A DNA stretch of 38,732 nt from Comamonadaceae bacterium. GTDB lineage: Bacteria; Pseudomonadota; Gammaproteobacteria; Burkholderiales; Burkholderiaceae_C. The DNA is taken from assembly GCA_947476465.1 (NCBI GenBank), contig CANJQN010000042.1, forward strand, positions 1 to 38,732. The letters run 5' to 3'. The notes under the pieces were generated by a model. The model saw nothing but the letters and a program-made list of their open reading frames with translations. It did not search any database and was not told the origin of the DNA. This document shows positions 25,494-32,288 of the stretch, piece by piece. A program made the position numbers and the translations under genes. The first letter of the stretch is position 1, and each line of letters begins with the position of its first letter.

Positions 25494-26417
25494 ATGCTCC
25501 AGCAGCGCACCCTCAAGACCCTGACCCGCGCCGTCGGCGTGGGCATGCACAGCGGCCAGCGGGTTGAGCTGACGCTGCGCCCCGCGCCACCGGACACCGG
25601 CATCGTGTTCCGCCGCGTCGACCTGCCGCAGCCGGTCGACATTGCCGTCACCGCCCTGGCCGTGAGCGACACACGCATGGCATCGACCATCTCCAGCGGT
25701 TCGGCCAAGGTGCACACCATCGAGCATTTGATGTCGGCCTGCGCCGGCCTGGGCCTGGACAACCTGTACGTGGACCTCACCGCAGAGGAGGTCCCCATCC
25801 TCGACGGTTCGTCCTCGTCCTTCGTCTACCTGCTGCAAAGCGCCGGTGTCGAGCTGCAGACCGCACCGCGCCGCTTCATGCGCGTCCTTGCGCCGGTGGA
25901 GGTGCGTGATGGCCAGGGCGACAACCTCAAGTGGGCCCGGCTGGAGCCCTACCACGGCTTCAAGCTCAGCTTCGAGATCGACTTCGCGCACCGGGTGGTC
26001 GACTCCACCGGCCAGCGCTTCGAGTTCGACATGGGCCGCGACTCATACAGCCGCGACATCGCCCGCGCCCGCACCTTCGGCTTCACACGCGACGTGGAGA
26101 TGCTGCGGGCCAACGGCCTGGGCCTGGGTGGCGGGCTCGACAACGCGGTGGTGATGGACGACTGGCGCGTGCTCAATGCCGGTGGCCTTCGCTATGACGA
26201 CGAGTTCGTCAAGCACAAGATCCTGGACGCCATCGGCGATTTGTACATCGTGGGCAAGCCGCTGCTGGCCTCGTACTCGGCCTTTCGCTCCGGGCACGCC
26301 ATGAACAACCGGCTGCTGCGTGCGCTGCTCGACCAGCCGGCCGCCTGGGACATCGTCACCTTCGAGGACGTCAAGCAGGCGCCGGCTGGCTTCGATCAGC
26401 CCGCGCGCGCCTGGTAG
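25494..26417 (+). CDS. lpxC: UDP-3-O-acyl-N-acetylglucosamine deacetylase
   Basis: 307 residues (E. coli 305). LpxC is the zinc amidase of the first committed step of lipid A synthesis. The zinc ligands are in place: H78 in HTIEHL, and H241 and D245 in KHKILDAIGD. Other family sequences are GVGMHSGQRVELTLRPA, PILDGSSSSFVYLL and GLGLGGGLDNAVV. It follows ftsZ by about 150 bases, which include a palindromic repeat and a -10 sitting six bases before the ATG, so it is probably transcribed from its own promoter as well as by readthrough. Secure. Confidence 0.97.
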   Translation: MLQQRTLKTLTRAVGVGMHSGQRVELTLRPAPPDTGIVFRRVDLPQPVDIAVTALAVSDTRMASTISSGSAKVHTIEHLMSACAGLGLDNLYVDLTAEEVPILDGSSSSFVYLLQSAGVELQTAPRRFMRVLAPVEVRDGQGDNLKWARLEPYHGFKLSFEIDFAHRVVDSTGQRFEFDMGRDSYSRDIARARTFGFTRDVEMLRANGLGLGGGLDNAVVMDDWRVLNAGGLRYDDEFVKHKILDAIGDLYIVGKPLLASYSAFRSGHAMNNRLLRALLDQPAAWDIVTFEDVKQAPAGFDQPARAW

Positions 26418-26424
26418 GGCCGCC

Positions 26425-26610
26425 ATGGCGCTGGTGCGAAGCCTGATCGTTGCGATGCTGGTGGCCGCGGGCATCTGCTTTGCCTTGTACGCCGGCACCG
26501 GCCAGCCGCGCTACAAGCAATTGGGGCTGGTCATCCTCAAGTGGACGCTGATTGCTGCCTTTGCCTTTTTTGCGGGGCTGATCGTCGAACGCTTGTTTCT
26601 GAGCGAGTGA
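26425..26610 (+). CDS. Small two-helix inner-membrane protein of unknown function
   Basis: 61 residues starting at ATG 26425, 7 bases after lpxC. Two hydrophobic segments are evident: about residues 6-24 (LIVAMLVAAGICFALYAG) and about 34-55 (LGLVILKWTLIAAFAFFAGL), separated by a polar loop with GQPRYKQ. The start fits because it opens directly with the basic residue and first helix. The gene is on the same strand as lpxC and very close, so it is probably cotranscribed. I recognise no named family; comparable small proteins after lpxC are seen in Comamonadaceae, but the function is unknown. Confidence 0.7.
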   Translation: MALVRSLIVAMLVAAGICFALYAGTGQPRYKQLGLVILKWTLIAAFAFFAGLIVERLFLSE

Positions 26611-26622
26611 GCCCGGCCTGCC

Positions 26623-27435
26623 TCAGCGGGCCGTCATGCCCCCATCCACCACGACTTCGCTGCCAGTGGTAAATGAAGAGGCCTCGCTGGCCAAGTAGAG
26701 CACCGCGGCTGCAATGTCCTCGGGCTGGCCCAGGCGGCCGATGGGGTAGGCCTGCATCGCCATGCGGCGTCCGTCTTCGGTGGTCGCGCCGCCGCGCAGC
26801 CCGATCGCCGCAGTGCCCATGGGCGTTTCAATCAAGCCCGGGTGGACCGAGTTGACGCGGATGCGCTGCGGCGCGAGCTCCAGCGCGCAGGCCTTGGTGA
26901 ACAAGCGCACGGCGCCCTTGGACAGGCAATAGGCCGTGGCCCCCGCCGCGCCCTTGAGACCCGCCACCGACGACAGATTGATGATGGACGCGGTGCTGGT
27001 GGCGCGCCGCGCCGGGTCGGACAGCAAGGGCAGGGCGGCCCGGGTGCCCAGGAAGACGCCCTCGACGTTGGGGCCCATCACCCAGCGCAGGTCTTGGAGT
27101 GTGGTGTCCGCCAGTGGCTTGCCCAAAAACACGCCGGCGTTGTTCACCAACACGTCCAGCCCGCCCAGCTGCGCCTTGGCCAGGGCCATCACGCGGCCCC
27201 AGTCGTCCTCGCTCGTCACGTCTAGCGCGGCGGCGTGGGCCTTGCGGCCGGCATCCGTCAGTGCCTGGGCCGTGCGTTGGGCGGTCTCCAGGCGCAGGTC
27301 CGTCACCAGCACCGTGGCGCCGGCCTCGGCCAGTGCGCGCGAGATCGCGGCGCCGATGCCCTGGCCGCCGCCGGTGACGAGGCAGGCGCGGCCGGTGAGG
27401 TCGAAGCCGGCGGGAAACTGGATGGGTGTGCTCAT
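26623..27435 (-). CDS. SDR-family NAD(P)-dependent oxidoreductase
   Basis: 270 residues of the classical short-chain dehydrogenase type. The cofactor motif TGGGQGIG is at 21-28, NNAG follows at mid-sequence, the catalytic Ser is in NLSSVAG, and the YxxxK pair is in AYCLSKGA. The acidic residue after beta-2 (LVTDLRL) favours NAD(H) over NADP(H). The tail ends TGSEVVVDGGMTAR, as in 3-beta/20-beta-hydroxysteroid and cyclopentanol-type dehydrogenases. The substrate cannot be deduced. The gene is convergent with the lpxC group (12 bases between stops) and about 100 bases downstream of ruvC on the same strand. A weak GC-rich inverted repeat between the converging stops has no T-run. Confidence 0.88.
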   Translation of the reverse strand: MSTPIQFPAGFDLTGRACLVTGGGQGIGAAISRALAEAGATVLVTDLRLETAQRTAQALTDAGRKAHAAALDVTSEDDWGRVMALAKAQLGGLDVLVNNAGVFLGKPLADTTLQDLRWVMGPNVEGVFLGTRAALPLLSDPARRATSTASIINLSSVAGLKGAAGATAYCLSKGAVRLFTKACALELAPQRIRVNSVHPGLIETPMGTAAIGLRGGATTEDGRRMAMQAYPIGRLGQPEDIAAAVLYLASEASSFTTGSEVVVDGGMTAR

Positions 27436-27538
27436 GGCGTGGCCTTTCTCGAAGTCGTCGGGGGAGGGTAGTGGTCGGGTCGATCGCCGGGGCAGTGTGC
27501 CTCAAGGTGGCGGCCGCGCCTGTAGCGCGCGCTACGGA

Positions 27539-28087
27539 TCAGCCCGCGCGCCCGGCCCTGTATTGCCCCGTGTTGCTTCGGTTGGACTCGGCGGCCTTGG
27601 CCAGCCGGGCGAGCGCCTGGCCGGCATGGGCATGGGTGATCGCCAGGCCCAGGGCGTCGGCCGCGTCCTTGCCGGGCACGCCGGGCAGGCGCAACAGGCG
27701 CATCACCATCTGCTGCACCTGCTCCTTGGCGGCGCGGCCGTGGCCGGCTACAGCCCGCTTCATCTGCAGCGCGGTGTACTCGGCCACTGGCAGCTCGCAA
27801 CTGACCAGGGCGGTGATGCAAGCGCCGCGCGCCTGCCCCAGCAGCAAGGTGGACTGGGGGTTGACGTTCACGAACACGATCTCCACCGCCGCCGAATCGG
27901 GCTGGTAGCGCCTCTGCACTTCGCCGATGCCGTCGAACAGCGCCTTCAGGCGCGCCGGCAGGTCCCCGCGAGGCAGGTGGCCGGTGGTGATCGTCCCGCT
28001 GGCCACGTAGTCGAGTTCGTGGCCGTGGGCGTCGACCACGCCAAAACCGGTGGACTGCAGGCCGGGGTCTATGCCGAGGATTCGCAT
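27539..28087 (-). CDS. ruvC: Holliday junction resolvase RuvC
   Basis: 182 residues (E. coli 173). RuvC cuts Holliday junctions as a dimer together with RuvAB during recombination repair. The four acidic active-site residues are visible: D7 in GIDPG, E69 in AVEIVFVN, and D141 and D144 in DAADALGLA. The ATG at 28087 starts the family N-terminus MRILGIDPGLQSTGFGVV; a longer open frame upstream runs through the lemA/M48 scar and is not family sequence. It is separated from ruvAB, which do not appear in this window. Secure. Confidence 0.96.
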   Translation of the reverse strand: MRILGIDPGLQSTGFGVVDAHGHELDYVASGTITTGHLPRGDLPARLKALFDGIGEVQRRYQPDSAAVEIVFVNVNPQSTLLLGQARGACITALVSCELPVAEYTALQMKRAVAGHGRAAKEQVQQMVMRLLRLPGVPGKDAADALGLAITHAHAGQALARLAKAAESNRSNTGQYRAGRAG

Positions 28088-28177
28088 GCGAGTGGTCAGT
28101 GGAACTGCCGCGATTGTCGGGCATGCCGCTGCCATGATCGTGCGGCTCATCAACGGGCTGCAGCGGGAGGCCGGCAT

Positions 28178-28495
28178 ATGTCGACAGCAGGATGGATCGC
28201 CCTGGGCGCCGTGTGCGCGGCGCTCGTGTGAGCCGTGTGGGTGTTCAACGCGCTGGTGCAGCTGCGCAACCGCGTCGCCAACGCCTTTGCGCAGATCGAT
28301 GTGCAACTCAAGCGCCGCCACGACCTGGTGCGCCGCGTTTTCGCATCTGCTGCTGGTGGGGCTGTCGCGTGAGCACGGCGGCTGGCTCGACGCGCATCCG
28401 CCGCTGGCCGAGCGCATTCGCCGTGTCTATGGCCGGCCGATGCCGCCGCTGCACCCGGGCACGGGGCGTTCGCTGCCGGCCATCGTGCCCTTTTA
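28178..28495 (+). pseudogene. Scar of a lemA - M48 peptidase locus (fused remnants)
   Basis: From the ATG at 28178 the frame reads a LemA-like start (MSTAGWIALGAVCAALV), hits a TGA at 28229-28231, then continues in frame as AVWVFNALVQLRNRVANAFAQIDVQLKRRHDLV, the hallmark first helix of LemA proteins. Soon after about 28331 the similarity stops, and in another frame the sequence becomes the tail of an M48-type peptidase (HLLLVGLSREHGG, then THPPLAERI-like AHPPLAERIRRVYGRP), ending at the stop 28493-28495. lemA and M48 peptidase genes are commonly neighbours, so a deletion that removed the body of both, plus a nonsense mutation, explains the remnant. The family matches are from memory of the conserved motifs. 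No functional product is expected. Confidence 0.75.
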
Positions 28496-28500
28496 GGCCC

Positions 28501-29148
28501 TCAAGCCGAGCCGTTCACCGGGCGCAGCAGCACCACCAGCGCGCCAGCGCCGCCTTCATCGGCCCGGGCCTGCACAAAGGCCAGCACCTCCTGCTTTTGC
28601 GCCAGCCAGCCGTGCACCTTGCCCTTGAGCACCGGCACCTTGCCCGGCGAACCCAGTCCTTTGCCATGCACCACCCGCACGCAGCGCAGGCCGCGGCGAT
28701 GGGTTTCCCGGATGAAGGCGCTCAGCGCCTCGCGGGCGGCGTCGGTGCGCAGGCCGTGCAGGTCGATCTCACGCTGGATGCTCCAGGTGCCACGGCGCAG
28801 CTTGCGCGTGACGTCCAGGCCCACGCCGGGCCGCCGAAAACTCAGCGCGTCGTCGACCTCCAGCAGCGTGCTGGTATCGAACTCGTCGCTGATTGCCTCG
28901 CGCAGCACACGCTGGTCGTCCAGTTGTTGCTGCACGGCCACCGGCTTGGGCGGTTGCGGCGCCAGCACGACGCGGCCGTGGGAGGGCAAGGGCCGCACCG
29001 CGCCCGCCGCGCGCGTGAACAGGTTCTTTTCGGCGTGCGCGCGCTGCAGCGCCTGCTGGCGGGCCGCTTGCTCGGTGGCGATGCGCTGGCGGTCCTCGGC
29101 CAGCTTGCGCTGGATCGCCTGCAGGTCCTGGAGCGACCTGGCTTTCAT
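28501..29148 (-). CDS. Smr-domain protein (Smr/MutS2-like)
   Basis: 215 residues from ATG 29148. The N-terminal half is charged and probably helical or disordered (AEDRQRIATEQAARQQALQRAH), and a Smr domain occupies about residues 125-210: the REIDLHGLRTDAAREALSAFI motif carries the DLHG signature, and VRVVHGKGLGSPG the HGKG signature. Smr domains are endonuclease or RNA-cleaving folds; stand-alone bacterial Smr proteins such as E. coli SmrA and SmrB act on DNA or on mRNA at collided ribosomes. This protein has SmrA/B-like architecture, but the substrate is not determined here. The stop lies just beyond the lemA/M48 scar. The upstream neighbour across a divergent gap is the antitoxin-like gene. 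Confidence 0.88.
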   Translation of the reverse strand: MKARSLQDLQAIQRKLAEDRQRIATEQAARQQALQRAHAEKNLFTRAAGAVRPLPSHGRVVLAPQPPKPVAVQQQLDDQRVLREAISDEFDTSTLLEVDDALSFRRPGVGLDVTRKLRRGTWSIQREIDLHGLRTDAAREALSAFIRETHRRGLRCVRVVHGKGLGSPGKVPVLKGKVHGWLAQKQEVLAFVQARADEGGAGALVVLLRPVNGSA

Positions 29149-29270
29149 GATGGGGGAGGCCTCCTGATTCAGCCTTGATGGTAAGGGGTGGAGAAACCGG
29201 AAGGCGGACGCGCACACGACAATGGCGTTGTCGCCTAAAGTACAAGGCAACGCGACGAGGAGAGCCCAGC

Positions 29271-29507
29271 ATGACCACTATCGAAGCCCGTTTGATCCAG
29301 CGCCTGAAGCAGCTACCGCCGACCCGCGTGGCCGAGGTGGTGGATTTTGTGGAGTTTCTGGCCGCCCGAGAAGAGCGCGCCGCCGCCGCCGCGCGCTTGG
29401 GACAGGCCTTCGCCAAGATCGATGCTCAGGGCCTGGCCCCCTTGTCCGAAGACGAGATCGAAGCCGAAGTGCAAGCCGATCGCCAAGCCCGCCGCCGTGG
29501 CGCCTGA
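29271..29507 (+). CDS. Small antitoxin-like protein (DUF2281-type)
   Basis: 78 residues beginning MTTIEARLIQRLKQLPPTRVAEVVDFVEFLAAREE. This pattern (a short helix, then LP-x-x-x-V-x-E-V-V-D-F-V-E-F-L) is typical of small antitoxins encoded upstream of PIN-domain toxins. The C-terminal half is acidic (LSEDEIEAEVQADRQ), as in many toxin-neutralising tails. GAGGAG stands before the ATG, and a -10-like TAAAGT lies at 29236-29241. The following PIN-toxin reading frame starts 14 bases after the stop but is broken, so this may be an antitoxin without its toxin. Assignment to DUF2281 is by motif recognition. Confidence 0.7.
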   Translation: MTTIEARLIQRLKQLPPTRVAEVVDFVEFLAAREERAAAAARLGQAFAKIDAQGLAPLSEDEIEAEVQADRQARRRGA

Positions 29508-29521
29508 CGGAACCGGCTTGC

Positions 29522-29888
29522 GTGAGGCTGGTCTTCGATACCAATTTGCTCGTCTCGAGGGTCATCGCCGCGGGCCTGCCACGTCAGCTGCTTGACGCTG
29601 CGCGGGCAGGCGAGTTCGAGTTATGCACCAGCGAGGTCCTGCTGGCCGAGCTGCAGGGCGTGCTCGGGCGCGCAAAGTTCGCCAGGCGCTTGGCAGGTCT
29701 GACTCCCGATGGCATCGTTGCGGACCTGCGCGCGCTGGCCCTTGTCGTCGCCCCGACCAACGTACCGCGCGTCGTCCCCACTGACCCAGATGACGACCAT
29801 GTGCTGGCTGCGGCCCCTGGGAAGCTACGCAGGTATTGCGATTGTCACGGCGCGTGAGGCCTTGGAGCGTGTGATGCCCCAGCCGTAG
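29522..29888 (+). pseudogene. PIN-domain toxin (COG1569-like) broken by internal deletion
   Basis: From GTG 29522 the frame encodes the front of a PIN toxin: RLVFDTNLLVSRVIAAGLPRQLLDAARAG with the first catalytic Asp, ELCTSEVLLAELQGVL with the conserved Glu, and DPDDDHVLAAA with the third acidic site. The expected continuation with a Ser-Gly-Asp-x-Asp-Leu-Leu segment is missing. Instead the frame runs into PGKLRRYCDCHGA and stops at 29857. In the next frame the normal PIN tail is still legible from about 29816 (LGSYAGIAIVTAREALERVMPQP), ending at the TAG 29886-29888. A deletion of roughly 15-20 codons that also shifted the frame explains this. The remaining protein lacks the last catalytic Asp pair and is probably inactive. 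Confidence 0.75.
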
Positions 29889-29900
29889 CAAGCGCTATGG

Positions 29901-30578
29901 CTACATCAACCCATGCTCCGCCATCGAAAACGCCAGCCCCGGCGCCACGATGATGTGGTCCAACACGCGGATGTCCACCAGCGCCAGGGCGGCCACCAGA
30001 TGCTTGGTGAGGGTCTGGTCGGCGCCGGACGGCTGCACCAGGCCGCTGGGATGGTTGTGCGCCAGCACCACGGCACGCGCTTCGTGGCGCAGCGCGTGCA
30101 GCACCACCTCACGTGGGTAGACACTGGTCTGGTCGAGCGTGCCGCGAAACAGCTCTTCCATGACGATCAGCCGGTGCTGGGTATCCAGAAACATCACCGC
30201 GAACACCTCGTGCGGGCGGTGAGCCAGGTACAACTGCAGGTAGCGCTTGACCGCATCGGGCGATTCGAACACCTCGCGCTCGCGCAGCTGCTGGGCCATG
30301 GCCCGCCGGGCCAGCTCGAGCACGGCCACCAGCTGGCTGCGCTTGGCCGGCCCGCCCAGGCCCTTGACGCGGCCCAGGTCGTCCGCGCTGGCGTGCAGCA
30401 GTCCGGCGATACCGCCGAAGGTGTCGACCAACTCCTGCGCCAGCATGAACACGCCTTTGCCGGCCATGCCGGTGCGCAGCAGCAGCACCAGCAGCTCAGT
30501 GTCGGACAGGGCGCCAGCACCCTGCGCGAGGAGCTTTTCGCGGGGGCGCACATCGGTGGGGAGCTCAGTCAGCGTCAT
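29901..30578 (-). CDS. radC: RadC / JAMM-domain protein
   Basis: 225 residues (E. coli RadC 222). The N-terminus has a helix-hairpin-helix-like region (DVRPREKLLAQGAGALSDTELLVLLLRTG), and the C-terminal MPN domain bears the JAMM metalloprotease motif HNHPSG followed by PSGADQTLTKHL. RadC proteins have the residues of a metal-dependent hydrolase, but a DNA-repair role was not upheld for E. coli RadC, so the true function is open. The ATG at 30578 is chosen because RadC-like sequence begins there (MTLTELPTDVRPREKLL); an upstream extension to 30713 reads through a divergent promoter region. fkpB is transcribed away from the same gap. Family assignment is secure. Confidence 0.9.
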   Translation of the reverse strand: MTLTELPTDVRPREKLLAQGAGALSDTELLVLLLRTGMAGKGVFMLAQELVDTFGGIAGLLHASADDLGRVKGLGGPAKRSQLVAVLELARRAMAQQLREREVFESPDAVKRYLQLYLAHRPHEVFAVMFLDTQHRLIVMEELFRGTLDQTSVYPREVVLHALRHEARAVVLAHNHPSGLVQPSGADQTLTKHLVAALALVDIRVLDHIIVAPGLAFSMAEHGLM

Positions 30579-30640
30579 GGCGGGGCGGGGTTGGCTGGGG
30601 CCTTTTGCAAGGCGGGTCCCCGTGCGCAGGCCCGGGTTTC

Positions 30641-30646
30641 TAGAAT
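30641..30646 (+). promoter_or_regulatory. Possible -10 element of fkpB-ispH
   Basis: TAGAAT lies 23 bases before the fkpB ATG at 30670 in the radC/fkpB divergent gap. No convincing -35 was seen at the proper distance. It would place the transcript start about 18 bases upstream of the ATG. Confidence 0.3.
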
Positions 30647-30669
30647 GCGGGCTGATTATCAGGATTTCC

Positions 30670-31140
30670 ATGGCCACCTCCGTGCCCCGCGTCGCCGCGG
30701 GCTCCTTTCTCACCCTGCATTACCGGCTTGCCGGTCCGGCGGGAACCATCATCGACACCTTCCAGGGCAAGCCGGCCACGCTCACGCTGGGCTCGGGCGA
30801 ACTTTCACCCGCCGTCGAGCAGCGCTTGTTGGGTCTGGAAGAAGGCACGCGTGCCACCTTCGAAGTGCCGCCGGGCGAGGCCTTTGGCGAGCGCAACCCC
30901 GAGATGGTGCAGTGGGTCGCGCGCAAGCTGCTGGTGCAAATGGGCGACCCCGATGAGCGCTACCAGGTGGGCGACGTGGTGCAGTTCCCCACCCCCGACG
31001 GCCTGGGCAGCTATGCCGGTGCGGTGCGGCAGGTGCGCCAGGACGACGACGGCCATGCCGATGCGGTGCAGTTCGACTTCAACCACCCGCTGGCGGGACA
31101 AGCTGTGACCTTCGAGGTTCAGGTGATCGGGGTGTTATGA
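30670..31140 (+). CDS. fkpB: FKBP-type peptidyl-prolyl isomerase (FkpB/SlpA)
   Basis: 156 residues (E. coli SlpA 149), an FKBP fold with the SlyD-like insert-in-flap arrangement. Visible: GSFLTLHYRLAGPAGTIIDTFQGKPATLTLGSGELSPAVEQRLLGLEEG, then FEVPPGEAFGERNPEMVQWV, then an IF-domain-like segment and FDFNHPLAGQAVTFEVQVIGV, where D-F-N-H-P-L-A-G is the family signature. It speeds proline isomerisation and may act as a chaperone in the cytoplasm. The stop overlaps the ispH start (ATGA), the usual fkpB-ispH pairing known from many proteobacteria. Secure. Confidence 0.93.
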   Translation: MATSVPRVAAGSFLTLHYRLAGPAGTIIDTFQGKPATLTLGSGELSPAVEQRLLGLEEGTRATFEVPPGEAFGERNPEMVQWVARKLLVQMGDPDERYQVGDVVQFPTPDGLGSYAGAVRQVRQDDDGHADAVQFDFNHPLAGQAVTFEVQVIGVL

Positions 31141-32288
31141 GCGGGCCCGATACAAAACCGTCCCCCGTCATCCCCGCGCAGGCGTCCCCCGTCATCCCCG
31201 CGCAGGCGTCGCCCGTCATCCCCGCGCAGGCGGGGATCCAGGCCGGGGCCGAGCATAGCGATGGCCCGTTGCGTGCGACCAGCACCTCGCTCCTGGATTC
31301 CCGCCTGCGCGGGAATGACGATGAGGCGCTTCGCGGGAATGACGAACGTGCCGTCGTGCTACTGGCCGAGCCGCGCGGTTTTTGCGCGGGCGTCGACCGC
31401 GCCATCGACATCGTCGAAGCCGCCCTCGCCAAGTTCGGCGCGCCGGTGTACGTGCGTCACGAGATCGTGCACAACACCTTCGTCGTCAACGACCTCAAGA
31501 AAAAGGGCGCCGTCTTCATCGAGGACCTGGCCGATGTGCCGCCCGGCGCCACACTGGTGTTCTCGGCCCACGGTGTCAGCAAGGCGGTGCAGCGCGAGGC
31601 GCAAGCGCGCGGCTTCGAGGTGTTCGACGCCACCTGCCCACTGGTGACCAAGGTGCATGTCGAGGTGGCCAAGCTGGCGCGCGAGGGATATGAGTTCCTC
31701 ATGATCGGCCACAAGGGCCACCCCGAGGTGGAAGGCACCATGGGTCAGCTCGATGCCGGCATTCATCTGGTGGAAGACCTCGCCGGTGTGGCCGGCGTAC
31801 AGCCCGTGCAGACAAAGCGCCTGGCGGTGGTGACGCAGACCACGCTCAGCGTCGATGACGCGGCCGAGATCATGGCCGCCATCAAGAAGCGCTTTCCGAT
31901 GGTGCGCGAGCCCAAGCAGCAGGACATCTGCTACGCCACGCAAAACCGCCAGGACGCGGTCAAGATGATGTCGCCCTCGGTGGACGTGGTGATCGTGGTC
32001 GGCAGCCCAACCAGCTCCAACAGCAACCGCCTGGCCGAGGTCGCGCGCAAGCTGGGTGTGCCCAGCTACATGGTGGACAACGCCCAAGAGTTGCAACCCG
32101 AGTGGCTGCAAGGTCGCCCCCGCATCGGCCTGACCGCCGGCGCCTCGGCGCCCGAGGTACTGGTGCAAGGCGTGATCGAACGCATCCGCAGCCTGGGCGC
32201 CGTGTCGGTGCGCCGCCTGGAGGGCATCGAGGAAAAAGTGAAGTTCCCCCTGCCCAAGGGCTTGAAGCTGGACGCGCCCCCCGCATGA
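31137..32288 (+). CDS. ispH: IspH (LytB), HMBPP reductase, with a ~70-residue repeat-encoded N-terminal extension
   Basis: IspH, the last enzyme of the MEP pathway, reduces HMBPP to IPP and DMAPP with a 4Fe-4S cluster. The three cluster cysteines are C83 (RGFCAGV), C167 (ATCPLV) and C265 (DICYATQ); the active-site histidines and the TSSNSNRL motif are intact. The product is 383 residues against 316 in E. coli. The excess is N-terminal: residues 9-32 are three tandem SPVIPAQA units, and residues about 54-71 contain LDSRLRGNDD and LRGNDE, the two translated strands of the GTCATCCCCGCGCAGGCGGGG repeat. The start at 31137 overlaps the fkpB stop (ATGA). A GTG at 31356 would give a repeat-free protein of about 310 residues but has only a poor ribosome binding site. 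Function is secure; the true start is uncertain. Confidence 0.92.
   Translation: MSGPDTKPSPVIPAQASPVIPAQASPVIPAQAGIQAGAEHSDGPLRATSTSLLDSRLRGNDDEALRGNDERAVVLLAEPRGFCAGVDRAIDIVEAALAKFGAPVYVRHEIVHNTFVVNDLKKKGAVFIEDLADVPPGATLVFSAHGVSKAVQREAQARGFEVFDATCPLVTKVHVEVAKLAREGYEFLMIGHKGHPEVEGTMGQLDAGIHLVEDLAGVAGVQPVQTKRLAVVTQTTLSVDDAAEIMAAIKKRFPMVREPKQQDICYATQNRQDAVKMMSPSVDVVIVVGSPTSSNSNRLAEVARKLGVPSYMVDNAQELQPEWLQGRPRIGLTAGASAPEVLVQGVIERIRSLGAVSVRRLEGIEEKVKFPLPKGLKLDAPPA
31161..31344. repeat. Tandem and inverted palindromic repeats inside the ispH coding frame
   Basis: Three copies of a 24-bp unit occupy 31161-31184, 31185-31208 and 31209-31232, the third completed by GGGGATCCA to 31240. A fourth, diverged, opposite-orientation copy (TGGATTCCCGCCTGCGCGGGAATGAC) lies at 31294-31319, and a fragment of it at 31327-31344. 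The 24-bp period is exactly eight codons, so the tandem array adds SPVIPAQA each time without breaking the frame. The family matches the copies at 145-247, 20869-20933 and 25386-25410. Confidence 0.92.

Noticed and set aside
26611..26632. Bidirectional terminator between the lpxC group and the SDR gene
   Set aside because: The inverted repeat is short (GCCCG/CGGGC) and no T-run follows on either strand.
27426..28231. Plus-strand frames opposite ruvC and the SDR gene
   Set aside because: Shadows of the confirmed minus-strand genes; no motifs or start signals.
28501..29250. Longer start of the Smr-domain gene at 29250
   Set aside because: The extra 34 residues read through the divergent intergenic region with the antitoxin-like gene; the ATG at 29148 begins a plausible charged N-terminus.
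31161..31344. CRISPR array or minisatellite without meaning
   Set aside because: Copies are adjacent without unique spacers, and some are inverted, matching a palindromic intergenic family instead.
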